This document shows positions 38,947-47,926 of a DNA stretch of 64,000 bases, one piece after another (within the stretch, counting starts at the first letter, position 1; each line of letters starts with the position of its first letter). The position numbers and the translations under genes are program-made. The DNA comes from Roseateles koreensis. GTDB taxonomy: Bacteria; Pseudomonadota; Gammaproteobacteria; Burkholderiales; Burkholderiaceae_C. The DNA is taken from positions 124,001 to 188,000 of the forward strand of contig NZ_JAQQXS010000005.1 of the NCBI RefSeq assembly GCF_028595305.1. The letters run 5' to 3'. The notes beneath the pieces are model-generated. The model had not been told where the DNA came from, ran no database searches, and saw nothing but the letters and a program-made list of their open reading frames with translations.

Positions 38947-39069
38947 GGCGGGCACCTTGGGTCGGGAATATCGGCCACGCCATGATGCGCAGGAGTCCCC
39001 GCTTCGCGCTGACTTTGCGAGCCAAGTTCTTGGGTTTGCGTACCCTCCATTTGATCGGGAGGGAGAACC

Positions 39070-39100
39070 CCAGGGCGTTTTGTGGCGCCAAAACCCCTGG
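39070..39100. repeat. Strong hairpin between the WS/DGAT gene and uup
   Basis: CCAGGG (39070-39075) and GTTTTG (39077-39082) pair with CAAAAC (39089-39094) and CCCTGG (39095-39100); one C is bulged and the loop is TGGCGC. No T-run follows on either strand, so it is not a normal terminator. The remaining 307-base gap (38947-39253) holds no gene. Confidence 0.55.
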
Positions 39101-39208
39101 ATTTGTGGGGAGGGGAGGAGTAGCCCCAATTGCCTAGCGCAGGCGCCTGCCGTGTGTTGCATGCCTAGGTTTGACACTCACCTGGCCATCTGGCGGGAAG
39201 TTTCTGGT

Positions 39209-39245
39209 GGCCTGTTTTTCGTACAGGCCCCGCGTCGGGGACAAT
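39209..39245 (+). promoter_or_regulatory. Candidate promoter and inverted repeat before uup
   Basis: GGCCTG (39209-39214) and CAGGCC (39224-39229) form an inverted repeat with nine bases between. GACAAT (39240-39245) eight bases before the ATG looks like a -10 hexamer; the mRNA would have almost no leader. A -35 is not evident. Confidence 0.4.
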
Positions 39246-39253
39246 CGCGGTCT

Positions 39254-41155
39254 ATGGCAGTCCTATCCATCTCCAATGCCCATCTCGCTTACGGCCACGT
39301 TGCCTTGCTGGATGGCGCCAATTTCTCACTCGAAACGGGTGAGCGTGTCGGCCTGATTGGCCGCAACGGTACCGGCAAATCGTCGTTGCTGAAAATCCTC
39401 GCCCAGATCGATAAACTCGACGACGGGCTTTTGCAGTTGCAGCAAGGACTCACCAGTGTTTACGTGCCTCAGGAGCCCGCCTTGCGGCCCGAGGCGAGCA
39501 TCTTCGATGTGGTCAGCGAAGGCGTGGCGGAAGCCAAGGCCCTGCGCGAGCGCTATGAGCGCTATGACCCCGAGGACGATCTGGAGTGGGTGCAGGAGCG
39601 CATCGAGCACATCGGTGGCTGGACCTGGGAGCAGCGCGTTGATGAAACCCTGCAACGCCTGAATCTGGACGGCTCGCGCATCGTGGGTTCGCTCTCCGGT
39701 GGCTTGAAAAAGCGCGTGGCGCTGGCCCGCGCTCTGGTGGCCCAACCTGATGTGTTGTTGCTGGACGAGCCCACCAACCACTTGGACCTCGACGCCATTA
39801 CTTGGCTGGAAGAGTTGCTCAATAACTTCAAGGGCAGCCTGCTGCTGATCACCCACGATCGCAGCTTTTTGGACAACGTGACCAACCGCATCGTCGAGTT
39901 GGATCGCGGCCAATTGCGGGGCTACCCCGGCAACTTTGCCGCCTTCACTGCCGCCAAGGCTTATGAGTTGGAAAATGAGGCGCTGTTCAATGCGCGCTTC
40001 GACAAGATTCTGGCGCAGGAAGAAATCTGGATCCGCAAAGGCGTGGAGGCTCGCCGCACGCGCAGCGTGGCCCGCATCCAGCGCCTGGAAACCATGCGTC
40101 TGGCCCATGCCGCACGCCGCGATGTGCAAGGCAAGGTCAAGCTGGACATCGACACCGGCGGCGCCAGCGGCAAGATCGTGGCGGAGCTGGATTCGGTCAG
40201 CAAGAGCTTTGGTGGCCGCACCATCGTGCGCGACTTCACCGCAACCATCCTTCGGGGCGACAAGGTCGGCCTGGTGGGGGCCAACGGCGCCGGCAAGACG
40301 ACGCTGTTGAAAATGATCCTCGGCCAGTTGGCGCCCGACAGCGGCACCGTGCAGATGGGCAGCAAGATCAATGTGGCCTATTTCGACCAGATGCGCGATG
40401 TGCTGGATCTCGACGCTACCTTGGCCGACACCATCAGCCCGGGCAGCGAGTGGATTGAAATTGGCAGCCAGCGCAAACATGTCAAGAGCTATCTGGGCGA
40501 CTTCTTGTTCTCGCCCGCGCGTGCCAATTCACCGGTGAAGAGCCTCTCCGGCGGCGAGCGCAACCGCCTGCTGCTGGCCCGTTTGTTCGCCCGCCCGGCC
40601 AACGTGCTGGTGTTGGACGAGCCGACTAACGACCTCGACATTGAAACCCTGGAGCTGCTCGAAGAACTGCTGGCAGACTACGACGGCACTGTGTTTTTGG
40701 TGAGTCACGATCGGCGCTTCCTGGACAACGTCGTCACCTCCACCATCGTCAACGAGGGCGATGGGCGCTGGCGCGAGTACGAAGGCGGCGTGCAGGACTG
40801 GCTGGTGCAGAGCAAGCGGGCTGCGGCCTTGAAGGCCAAGCAGGAAGCCTCGGCACCGGCCTCCGCTGCTGCTGCTGCGCCCGCTCCGGCAGCCGCGCCT
40901 GTGGTATCCCCCGACGCCCTGGTGGTGAGCAAGCCGCGCAAGCTCAGCTACAAAGAGCAGCGCGAGCTGGACGAACTGCCCGCCAAAGTCGCCGCGCTCG
41001 AAGCCGAACAGGTGCAGCTGAATGCCTTGCTCAACGGCACCGAGCTCTACACGCAGGGGGCCGCCCGCATTGCCGAGGTGACGGAGCGCGCAGGCCAGCT
41101 GGACGACGAATTGCTGGCGCTGATGGAGCGCTGGGAAACGCTCGACGCCAAGTAG
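39254..41155 (+). CDS. uup: ABC-F type ATPase Uup
   Basis: 633 residues from ATG 39254. Two ABC modules without membrane domains: Walker A GRNGTGKSS and GANGAGKTT, signatures LSGGLKKRVALARAL and LSGGERNRLLLARL, Walker B LLLDEPTNHLD and LVLDEPTNDLD. A C-terminal region of about 70 residues is coiled-coil, with KPRKLSYKEQRELDELPAKV, the Uup C-terminal DNA-binding domain, preceded by an Ala/Pro linker. ABC-F proteins act on ribosomes or DNA rather than transport; Uup limits transposon excision in E. coli. Confidence 0.93.
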   Translation: MAVLSISNAHLAYGHVALLDGANFSLETGERVGLIGRNGTGKSSLLKILAQIDKLDDGLLQLQQGLTSVYVPQEPALRPEASIFDVVSEGVAEAKALRERYERYDPEDDLEWVQERIEHIGGWTWEQRVDETLQRLNLDGSRIVGSLSGGLKKRVALARALVAQPDVLLLDEPTNHLDLDAITWLEELLNNFKGSLLLITHDRSFLDNVTNRIVELDRGQLRGYPGNFAAFTAAKAYELENEALFNARFDKILAQEEIWIRKGVEARRTRSVARIQRLETMRLAHAARRDVQGKVKLDIDTGGASGKIVAELDSVSKSFGGRTIVRDFTATILRGDKVGLVGANGAGKTTLLKMILGQLAPDSGTVQMGSKINVAYFDQMRDVLDLDATLADTISPGSEWIEIGSQRKHVKSYLGDFLFSPARANSPVKSLSGGERNRLLLARLFARPANVLVLDEPTNDLDIETLELLEELLADYDGTVFLVSHDRRFLDNVVTSTIVNEGDGRWREYEGGVQDWLVQSKRAAALKAKQEASAPASAAAAAPAPAAAPVVSPDALVVSKPRKLSYKEQRELDELPAKVAALEAEQVQLNALLNGTELYTQGAARIAEVTERAGQLDDELLALMERWETLDAK

Positions 41156-41224
41156 AGCCGGCAGGCCCGGGTTCATGCACAAGTACAGGCACAAACCCGG
41201 TCACAAACATTGAAAGGAGAAAGA

Positions 41225-41641
41225 ATGGATCTGCAGCAGGAATGGCTGGCGCTACAGAGCAAGTTCGAGGCCTATGAGTTTGTGGCCTGGGCCAACAAGC
41301 TGGCTGCGCTGTTGTTGCTCGCGCAGCTGCACCCGGGGCGCTTGGTGCTGGCGCTGGTGGCGGTGTTGTGGCTGCAGGAGGCTGTGCTCAAAACCTTTCA
41401 AAGCCGCCTGGGTGCGCGTTTGTTGACGGTGGAGCAAGGCCTGCGCAGGGACGCCCCCGACGCGTATGGCGCTGGGGCCATGCAATTGCACAGCGACTGG
41501 CAAGCCGCTCGCCCGGGAACTTTCAAGTTACTGGCTCAGGTGTTGAGCCAGCTTTTGCGTCCGACTGTGGCCTTTTCCTACGTGTTGTTGTTGGGCCTGG
41601 GCTGGGTCCGCATGGGCTTGTGGACAGGCGCCTGGTTTTGA
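41225..41641 (+). CDS. Small hypothetical membrane protein
   Basis: 138 residues. AAAGGAGAAAGA just before ATG 41225 is a very good ribosome site. Hydrophobic segments WANKLAALLLLAQLHPGRLVLALVAVLWL (about 24-52) and LLRPTVAFSYVLLLGLGWVRMGLW (about 110-133) enclose a polar stretch. No known family was recognised. It follows uup by 69 bases on the same strand and may share its transcript. Confidence 0.6.
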   Translation: MDLQQEWLALQSKFEAYEFVAWANKLAALLLLAQLHPGRLVLALVAVLWLQEAVLKTFQSRLGARLLTVEQGLRRDAPDAYGAGAMQLHSDWQAARPGTFKLLAQVLSQLLRPTVAFSYVLLLGLGWVRMGLWTGAWF

Positions 41642-41651
41642 GAACTTGCGT

Positions 41652-41675
41652 CCATTTCCATTTCCATTCCCATTC
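41652..41675 (+). repeat. Hexamer tandem repeat (CCATTY)x4
   Basis: Four tandem hexamers, CCATTT twice and CCATTC twice, right after the stop of the small membrane protein. Too short for a CRISPR or a variable tract of known kind. Confidence 0.6.
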
Positions 41676-41705
41676 CCGCTTCCTCAACGGCAGCCGCAGC
41701 GGGTG

Positions 41706-42539
41706 TTAGATTCGCAGGGAGATTTCTCCCAAACCCTCAAACCCGACGTGTAGCGTGTCGCCGGCTTGAATGCCGCCCACGACCAGCCAAGCGCCCGTGG
41801 TGACCACGGTGCCTGCCGGAACGGTGGCGCCATGGCGCGTCAGATGGCGCAGCCAGGCGGGCACCAGCCAAGCCGGGGTACCCAGTGGGTGGCTGCCTTG
41901 CGCACGCACGGGGGGCGCTTCGTTACGTTGAATCCAGCAGCCGAGTGTTGACCAATCGGGTAGTTTGCCCGGCGTGATGGCCTGCCACGGGCCCAGCGCC
42001 AGTGCGCCGTGCGTGAGGCAGTCGGCCTGACGCAACAAGGCTGGTGTGCTGCTACTCTCCTGCCAGCGCGAGGCCACCAATTCGGCGGAAACCGCGAAAG
42101 CATCCACGTACTGCAAAGCCTCGGCCGGGTTCAGTGCAGCCGCTTGGGCCGGTGTGACAGGGGTGCCCAGGCGCAGCGCAATTTCGGCCTCCACACACAG
42201 GAGGCGCAGCGCCAGGTCTTGAAAGTCTGCCGGGCTGGTGCGTACGCCGGCGGGTGCCAGCGGCGCATGGCTCAAGGCGGCATCTCGTGCCGCGCCACCG
42301 CTTTTCCAGTGGCGGACCGGTAGCCGGGTTGGTGTGCCTGCAGAGGCCTCCGTTGCGTCCGGCAGTGGGTGCCAGGCCAACTGTTCGCTGAGTGCCTCCT
42401 GCACGGCGTAGGCGGTCGCCTCGTCAGGTACGGCAGTTTGCCATTCGGGGGCTCGCAGCGCCTGCGATGTGCCCCAGGTCCGGGCCAGCGCGGCGGCCAG
42501 GGCCAGGTGAGCGGCCAGGGGCTTGGGGTCTTGCGTCAT
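41706..42539 (-). CDS. 2-keto-4-pentenoate hydratase-like protein (FAH superfamily)
   Basis: 277 residues from ATG 42539. Like MhpD/TodG-type hydratases: KPLAAHLALAAALARTWG at the start, RLPVRHWKSGGAARDAAL, CVEAEIALRLGTPVTPAQAAAL with the metal E-x-E, and SHPLGTPAWLVPAWLRHLTRHG...GTVVTTGAW near the end. Homologues add water to 2-hydroxypenta-2,4-dienoate in aromatic meta-cleavage or act as oxalocrotonate decarboxylases. No other aromatic-degradation gene is adjacent, so the substrate is open. It has no good ribosome site. Confidence 0.78.
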   Translation of the reverse strand: MTQDPKPLAAHLALAAALARTWGTSQALRAPEWQTAVPDEATAYAVQEALSEQLAWHPLPDATEASAGTPTRLPVRHWKSGGAARDAALSHAPLAPAGVRTSPADFQDLALRLLCVEAEIALRLGTPVTPAQAAALNPAEALQYVDAFAVSAELVASRWQESSSTPALLRQADCLTHGALALGPWQAITPGKLPDWSTLGCWIQRNEAPPVRAQGSHPLGTPAWLVPAWLRHLTRHGATVPAGTVVTTGAWLVVGGIQAGDTLHVGFEGLGEISLRI

Positions 42540-42634
42540 GCTTGAGAAGCGCCGCAGCAAGCGGTGCGTGGGTTGGCGGTAGCCGCATCCTACGCAAAAC
42601 TTGCGTGCTCATTGGGGGCGATCTTCTTTGCCGC

Positions 42635-43423
42635 TCACTTCATCGTGAAATTGACGGCGATCCCGTCCACGGTCTGGTTGACCTTGACGTCCAGCAGCGA
42701 GATGTTGCCTGCCGAGTCCACCGTGAAGTCGAGTTGGGTGGTTCCGATCTGCTGCTTCAGTGCATTGAATTCTGTGTCGATGATGGACACAAGCGCTGTA
42801 TCAGCGCTGGAGCCTGCCGACACGACATAGGTCTCCACGCTGTTGCCTGTGGCGGTGGCCATGCTGGCATCGGTGTAGCAGGACTCGCTCAGGATCTGCC
42901 CCGTGGCACCCACCGTTGCGGTGTCTGCAGGTGGCGTGTAGCTGGTCACCACGCAGTAGCTGCCGCTGGCGGATGAACCCAGTGGTTTGCCGGTGCTGGC
43001 GTCTTGGTAATAGTTGCTCAAGTTTGAGAGTGGCGTGACGGTGCCGTTGATCGTCAATGACCCCGCAAGCGTCGCCGAGCCTTGCAGGGCCGCTTGGCCA
43101 TTGAAGGTGGTGCTCACTGTGGCAGACGCCACTGTCATTGTGGCGGTGCCGGTGAAGCCGAGCGATTGCCCGTTGTATGTGGCAGTGCCGACGATGTTTG
43201 ATGTCTTTTGGAGATTGCCGCCACGCGCCTGCTTGGCCGCTGCAGAGAGTGCAAAGGCCTTAGCGCTTGGCGTGTCGCTGTTGGACGAACCACCTCCGCA
43301 GGCGCTGAGTGCTAGCGCGGCACCGGCGATACAGGCGGTGTAGGCCGCACGCCGGCCGGTGCTGGCAAATTTTTTCTGGCGAATCAGTTGCATTGGAATC
43401 AGTCCGTGTTGGGGTTTGCTCAT
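42635..43423 (-). CDS. Hypothetical lipoprotein
   Basis: 262 residues from ATG 43423, or 252 from ATG 43393, which gives a more usual signal. A signal peptide ends in a lipobox LSAC followed by GGGSS. The remainder is Ser/Thr/Gly/Ala-rich with repeated short strands (TATMTVASATVSTTFNG, ATLAGSLTINGTVTPLSN), suggesting a beta-structured surface or periplasmic domain. Two later cysteines (YCVV, SCYT) may form a disulphide. I recognise no family. It stands alone on the minus strand, and its function is unknown. Confidence 0.6.
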   Translation of the reverse strand: MSKPQHGLIPMQLIRQKKFASTGRRAAYTACIAGAALALSACGGGSSNSDTPSAKAFALSAAAKQARGGNLQKTSNIVGTATYNGQSLGFTGTATMTVASATVSTTFNGQAALQGSATLAGSLTINGTVTPLSNLSNYYQDASTGKPLGSSASGSYCVVTSYTPPADTATVGATGQILSESCYTDASMATATGNSVETYVVSAGSSADTALVSIIDTEFNALKQQIGTTQLDFTVDSAGNISLLDVKVNQTVDGIAVNFTMK

Positions 43424-43527
43424 GCCTATTTTCTCGATTCAATGAACCTCGTGGCGTATCGCCAACCCGTCAAGTTAGGGGTATTTTCAGGTGCTTTGTA
43501 CCTGTTGCTGTAACCACCTTTCCGCCG

Positions 43528-44961
43528 TCAATGCCGCCCGCTTTTATCTCGACGAAATTGCGCCAGGAGCTTCCAGAACTGCGCGTCTTGCGAGGTTGCA
43601 AAATTGATGCGCATCAAGGTGCTGGCACGCCGCGTTGGGCTGAACAAGGCGCCTGGCGCGATCAACCAGTTTTGGTCCATCATGCGCTGGGCCAGCCGTT
43701 CGGTGTCCATGCCGGTGTCGATCCAGCCGAACAGGCCGGCCGCGGGCGTCACGGCTTGGCAGCCCGCGCTGACGGCCAGCCGCAAACTGCGCTGCCGCGC
43801 TGCGTCGAGGTGGCTCATCACCCGCTCGGCATGCCGGCGCAGCAGGCCTTTTTCAAGGCAGTGCGCCACAGCACGCTCCGGCACGGGGCTGGTGGTGAGG
43901 GTGCTGATCAGTTTGAGTTCGGTCAACCGGGCGATCCGCTCGGAGTTGGCTGCGACATAACCGACCCGCCAAGCGGGCGTCAAAATCTTCGAAAAGCCCG
44001 ACACATAGACGGTGCGGCGCAGGCCGTCCAAGGCTGACAGCCGAGGCATGTGGGTGGGGGCAAGAAAGGCGTAGGTGTCGTCTTCAACGATCAAAAAATT
44101 GCCCTGCTCAGCCATGCGCAGCAATTGGTAGGCATTGGCCAGGGACAGACTGTTGCCGGTGGGGTTGTGCAGGACCGAGACCGTCACATAGAGCTTGGGC
44201 GCGTGCTGTGCCACTAGTTGCGCCATCACCGCCAAGTCGGGCCCGTCCGCGCCGCGCGGCACGGGCAGCAAACGCATGCCGGCCTGGCTCAGGCGGGCAA
44301 ATTCAATCGCCCAGCCCGGGTCGTCCACCAAGACGGCATCACCGGGTTGGAGCAGGCTGCGGGTCAACAAGTCCAGGGCATGCGTGGCGCCAACCGTGGT
44401 GACGATCTGCTCGGGCGCGGCATTGAGCCCGATGTCGCTCAGGCGTTGGGCCAGGGCGACGCGCAGGCGTGCGTCGCCGGCTGGTTCACCATAGTGCAGG
44501 GCCAGTTGGGCGCTGGCGTCTCCTTCGCTCAGCACCTTGCGCATGGCGGTGTGGATCATGGGCAGGTCCAGCCACTCGGCGGGCAGGGTGCCCAGGCCGG
44601 GTGCGCGCTTGGCATCGGCCTGGAACATGCCGCGGATCAGGGCGCTGGCATCCACCGGTGTGTGACGTACCGGCGCGGCGTTGATTGGCGTACGGGCGGG
44701 GGTGGGCATCGATTCACGCACGAAGAAGCCCCGCTGCTTGCGGGCCTCCAGCAAGCCCTGGGCCAGCAACTGGTCGTAGGCGGCCACCACCGTGTAGGGG
44801 CTGACGTTGTGATGGCGCGCGCACTCGCGTACTGAGGGTAGGCGTTGGCCGGGCAGAAGCAGTCTTTGCTGAATGCGTTCTGCATAACGGGCCGCCAGCT
44901 GTTTCGCCAGTGGGGTGCTCGCTTCACGGGAGAGCGCGGGGGTGCTTGTGTTGGTGGGCAT
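43528..44961 (-). CDS. MocR/GntR-type regulator with aminotransferase domain
   Basis: 477 residues. An N-terminal GntR winged helix (PLAKQLAARYAERIQ..., SVRECARHHNVSPYTVVAAYDQLLAQGLL, about 15-72) is joined to a fold-type I aminotransferase domain with the PLP lysine K325 in SGFSKILTPAWRVGY. Such MocR regulators sense amino acids or PLP and control adjacent transporter or PLP genes. It is divergent from a LysE exporter; an inverted repeat of ACCAATACA lies in the gap, beginning one base beyond its start codon. No ribosome site is clear, in line with autoregulation at the start codon. Confidence 0.9.
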   Translation of the reverse strand: MPTNTSTPALSREASTPLAKQLAARYAERIQQRLLLPGQRLPSVRECARHHNVSPYTVVAAYDQLLAQGLLEARKQRGFFVRESMPTPARTPINAAPVRHTPVDASALIRGMFQADAKRAPGLGTLPAEWLDLPMIHTAMRKVLSEGDASAQLALHYGEPAGDARLRVALAQRLSDIGLNAAPEQIVTTVGATHALDLLTRSLLQPGDAVLVDDPGWAIEFARLSQAGMRLLPVPRGADGPDLAVMAQLVAQHAPKLYVTVSVLHNPTGNSLSLANAYQLLRMAEQGNFLIVEDDTYAFLAPTHMPRLSALDGLRRTVYVSGFSKILTPAWRVGYVAANSERIARLTELKLISTLTTSPVPERAVAHCLEKGLLRRHAERVMSHLDAARQRSLRLAVSAGCQAVTPAAGLFGWIDTGMDTERLAQRMMDQNWLIAPGALFSPTRRASTLMRINFATSQDAQFWKLLAQFRRDKSGRH

Positions 44962-45002
44962 ACCAATACAGACGTTGAGTTTGTGTTGTTGAGTGTATTG
45001 GT
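44962..45002. promoter_or_regulatory. Candidate MocR operator in the divergent gap
   Basis: ACCAATACA (44962-44970) and its exact complement TGTATTGGT (44994-45002), 23 bases apart. A third similar piece, TGTATC, follows at 45005. A candidate promoter for the LysE gene, TTGGTT plus 17 bases plus ATAGAC, overlaps the right arm. MocR proteins such as GabR and PdxR bind paired repeats in just this position; GabR sites contain ATACCA, also present at 44960-44965. Confidence 0.6.
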
Positions 45003-45090
45003 TCTGTATCAGTGATGTCGATAGACTGGGCCGGCAATCTGCCCAATTTGCCGGTTCGGCGGCGGCAGCGATTCACGCAAGGATTCGGAC

Positions 45091-45732
45091 ATGGATGTGC
45101 AAACGGTTTTGGCGGTTTCCAGCTTCGCCACAGTCACCTCGATCACACCCGGGCCCAACAATATGATGCTGCTGGCCTCTGGGGTGAATCACGGGCTTCG
45201 CGCCACGGTGCCGCATATTTTGGGCATCAGCGTGGGTTTTTTTGTGCTTCTGGTAGCGGCAGGCCTGGGGGCCGGGGCTTTGCTGGCGCAATGGCCGCAG
45301 CTGCATCAGGGGCTCAAGGCGCTCGGTGTGGGCTATATGGTGTGGTTGGCCTGGAAACTTTGGCATGCTGAGTCGTCGGCCGTCCCTGCTATTCCTGTTT
45401 CAGCCACGGTGCCGGTCACTGGGACACTCCCGCAGGTGGCGTCGCGTCCCATGAGTTTTTGGGGTGCGGCAGCATTTCAGTGGGTCAATCCCAAGGCCTG
45501 GATGATGGCGCTGGGCGCGGTGGCGGGTTTCATCGGCCCGCACGGCGGCGTGTGGGCGGTGCTCGTGCTGGGGGCTTTGTGTGCGGCGGTGAATTTGCCT
45601 TGCGTCAGCCTGTGGGCCTTTGGCGGCGCCAAGTTAAGTGGCTGGCTGGCGCAGGACTCACGCCGGCGCCGCTTCAATGCAGTAATGGCGCTGTTGTTGT
45701 TGGCCAGCATCTGGCCGATGTTGAACGCTTGA
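45091..45732 (+). CDS. LysE/RhtB family amino acid exporter
   Basis: 213 residues with six membrane segments. The family signature is present: VTSITPGPNNMMLLASGVNHGLRATVPHILGISVGF near the N-terminus, and FQWVNPKAWMMALGAVAGFIG in the middle. LysE/RhtB proteins export lysine, threonine, homoserine or related amino acids. It is divergent from the MocR regulator, and an aminotransferase follows 88 bases later. The pairing suggests that the regulator controls the exporter; the substrate is unknown. Confidence 0.9.
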   Translation: MDVQTVLAVSSFATVTSITPGPNNMMLLASGVNHGLRATVPHILGISVGFFVLLVAAGLGAGALLAQWPQLHQGLKALGVGYMVWLAWKLWHAESSAVPAIPVSATVPVTGTLPQVASRPMSFWGAAAFQWVNPKAWMMALGAVAGFIGPHGGVWAVLVLGALCAAVNLPCVSLWAFGGAKLSGWLAQDSRRRRFNAVMALLLLASIWPMLNA

Positions 45733-45820
45733 CCCCACGGTTTGGTGAGCGTGATTGCAAAATCACCTCACAATCAAGTTCTTGAATATGCCTTGTTGCA
45801 GAGAATCGGAGACGAATCAG

Positions 45821-47041
45821 ATGTTGTCCACGCCACCTTCAGCTTTCCATTTGGCGCGCCGTGCTGCGCGCATGAATCCGTCCATCATCCGCGAGATTCT
45901 CAAGGTCACCGAGCAACCCGGCATTTTGTCCATGGCCGGTGGTTTGCCTTCGAGCGACACGTTTCCTGTCAGCGAATTGAAGGCGGCCTGTGAGCATGTG
46001 CTGACCCACACCCCGAGCGAGGCTTTGCAGTACGCCGCCAGCGAAGGATTCGGGCCATTGCGTGAATGGGTGGCAGAGCGCGCCAAGACGCTCGGGATGA
46101 AGGTTTCGCCCGATCAGGTGCTGATCACCAGCGGCTCTCAGCAGGGCTTGGACTTGGTCGGCAAAATCCTGTGTGATGCCGGCGCCCCGGTGGCGGTTGA
46201 AACCCCGACCTATCTGGGCGCGCTGCAGGCCTTCACCCCCTACGAGCCGATTTTTGCCAGCCTGGACAGCGATGAGCAGGGCGTGTCGCCAGCGGCTTTG
46301 GCCCGTCTGCCGCATGACGCGCCCGGCACGCGCTTTGCCTATTTGTTGCCCAATTATCAAAACCCCACCGGCCGTGTCATGAGTGCGGCGCGGCGTGAGG
46401 AGGCCATGGCGGCCGCACGCTCCGCCGGTGTACCGGTGGTGGAAGATAACCCCTACGGCGATTTGTGGTTTGACGAGGCGCCCTTGCCGTCGTTGAGTTC
46501 GCTATGGCCCGAAGGGTCGATCTACCTGGGCAGTTTCTCCAAGGTGCTGACGCCGGGATTCCGCTTGGGCTACATGATTGCGCCGCCGGCCTTGTATCCC
46601 AAACTCCTGCAGGCTAAGCAGGCCGCCGACCTGCACACGCCGGGCTTCAATCAGCGGGTGGTGTATGAGGTAATCCGCAACGGCTTTCTGGATCAGCACG
46701 TGCCGAAAATCCGCGCGCTCTACAAAGCCAATCGCGATGCCATGGCCCAGGCGCTCCAACAGCATTTGCCGCCGGGCTGTGAATGGCAAACGCCCAAGGG
46801 CGGCATGTTCTTCTGGGTCCGTTTGCCGGAAGGTCTGGACGCAATGGCCCTGCTGCCCAAGGCGGTGGACGCGGGCATCGCCTTCGTGCCCGGGGCGGCC
46901 TTTTATGCCCATGCGCCGGACCCACGCACGCTACGTCTGTCGTTCGTGACGCTCACGCCGACTCGAATCGGTGAGGGCGTGGCCATTCTCGGGCGGGTGT
47001 TGCGTGAAGCGCTGCAACTCTCAGCCGAGCACGCACCATGA
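45821..47041 (+). CDS. PLP-dependent aminotransferase (class I/II)
   Basis: 406 residues from ATG 45821, with GGAGA about ten bases upstream. The fold-type I core is complete: PSIIREILKVTEQPGILSMAGGLPSSDTFP, VLITSGSQQGLDLVGKIL, LLPNYQNPTGRVMS, VEDNPYGDLWFDE and the PLP lysine K241 in GSFSKVLTPGFRLGY. It resembles 2-aminoadipate/multi-substrate aminotransferases of the LysN/AroN type. Its stop overlaps the PhzF gene by four bases (ATGA). It could provide or use the amino acid handled by the LysE exporter. Confidence 0.88.
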   Translation: MLSTPPSAFHLARRAARMNPSIIREILKVTEQPGILSMAGGLPSSDTFPVSELKAACEHVLTHTPSEALQYAASEGFGPLREWVAERAKTLGMKVSPDQVLITSGSQQGLDLVGKILCDAGAPVAVETPTYLGALQAFTPYEPIFASLDSDEQGVSPAALARLPHDAPGTRFAYLLPNYQNPTGRVMSAARREEAMAAARSAGVPVVEDNPYGDLWFDEAPLPSLSSLWPEGSIYLGSFSKVLTPGFRLGYMIAPPALYPKLLQAKQAADLHTPGFNQRVVYEVIRNGFLDQHVPKIRALYKANRDAMAQALQQHLPPGCEWQTPKGGMFFWVRLPEGLDAMALLPKAVDAGIAFVPGAAFYAHAPDPRTLRLSFVTLTPTRIGEGVAILGRVLREALQLSAEHAP

Positions 47042-47895
47042 GTTTGCAAGCCCGACGCTTTGCGCAGGTGGACGTGTTCACCGCCATGCCATTGCGAGGC
47101 AACCCGCTGGCGGTGGTGATCGATGGTGAAGGCTTGAGTGAAGCGGCGATGGCGGCTTTCGCCCGCTGGACCAACCTCAGCGAAACCACCTTCATCCTTC
47201 CGCCCAGCGATCCGGCGGCGGACTACCGGGTGCGCATCTTCACCCCCGGCGGTGAACTGCCTTTTGCGGGCCACCCGACACTGGGTACGGCCCATTGCTG
47301 GTTGATGCACGGGGGCATTCCCAAGGCCAAGGGCATGGTTGTGCAGGAGTGTGGCATCGGCTTGGTGCGTGTGCGCCGCGTGGCCGATCGCAACAAGGAG
47401 CGGCTGTCGTTTGCTGCGCCGCCGCTGCGCCGCTCCGGCCCTGTCGAGCCGGAGGTGCATGCCCAGGTCCTGCGCGCCCTGCAAGTCGGCGCTGACGATG
47501 TGCTGGACGTGCAGTGGGTGGACAACGGTCCGCAATGGCTCGCCGCCAGACTGAAAAACGCGGAGGCGGTGTTGGCCCTTCGCCCGGATTTCATCGCCAT
47601 GGCGGGGCTCAAGCTGGGTGTGGTGGGAGCGTATCCCGCCGGCTCGCCGCAGCAGTTCGAGGTGCGAGCCTTCGTGCCCGGGCTGGGCGTGCCGGAAGAC
47701 GCCGTCACCGGTAGCCTGAATGCGGGTTTGGCCTTGTGGTTGCAGGGTGCTGGTCTGGCACCGGCACGTTATGTGGCCGCGCAGGGCGCCGCTTTGGGCC
47801 GGGCCGGGCGCATCTATGTGCAGCGCGACGACGCGGGTGAAGTCTGGATCGGTGGCGACGTGACGCCGCTGATCGAAGGGCAAGTGCGGTTGTGA
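47038..47895 (+). CDS. PhzF family isomerase
   Basis: 285 residues. RRFAQVDVFTAMPLRGNPLAVVID at the start and NLSETTFILPP (catalytic Glu E49) in the first domain; RIFTPGGELPFAGHPTLGTAH; DAVTGSLNAGLALWL in the second. Two diaminopimelate-epimerase-like halves. PhzF in phenazine pathways isomerises trans-2,3-dihydro-3-hydroxyanthranilate, but most homologues, as here, lack phenazine neighbours and have unknown substrates. It is translationally coupled to the aminotransferase (four-base overlap) and followed by a glutathione S-transferase. Confidence 0.9.
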   Translation: MSLQARRFAQVDVFTAMPLRGNPLAVVIDGEGLSEAAMAAFARWTNLSETTFILPPSDPAADYRVRIFTPGGELPFAGHPTLGTAHCWLMHGGIPKAKGMVVQECGIGLVRVRRVADRNKERLSFAAPPLRRSGPVEPEVHAQVLRALQVGADDVLDVQWVDNGPQWLAARLKNAEAVLALRPDFIAMAGLKLGVVGAYPAGSPQQFEVRAFVPGLGVPEDAVTGSLNAGLALWLQGAGLAPARYVAAQGAALGRAGRIYVQRDDAGEVWIGGDVTPLIEGQVRL

Positions 47896-47926
47896 TCCGG
47901 CGTTAGGTGTCGTTCGGAGTGCTGTG

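Noticed and set aside
41652-41675. A CRISPR-like array
   Set aside because: Units are six bases long without spacers; nothing like CRISPR repeats or cas genes is in the window.
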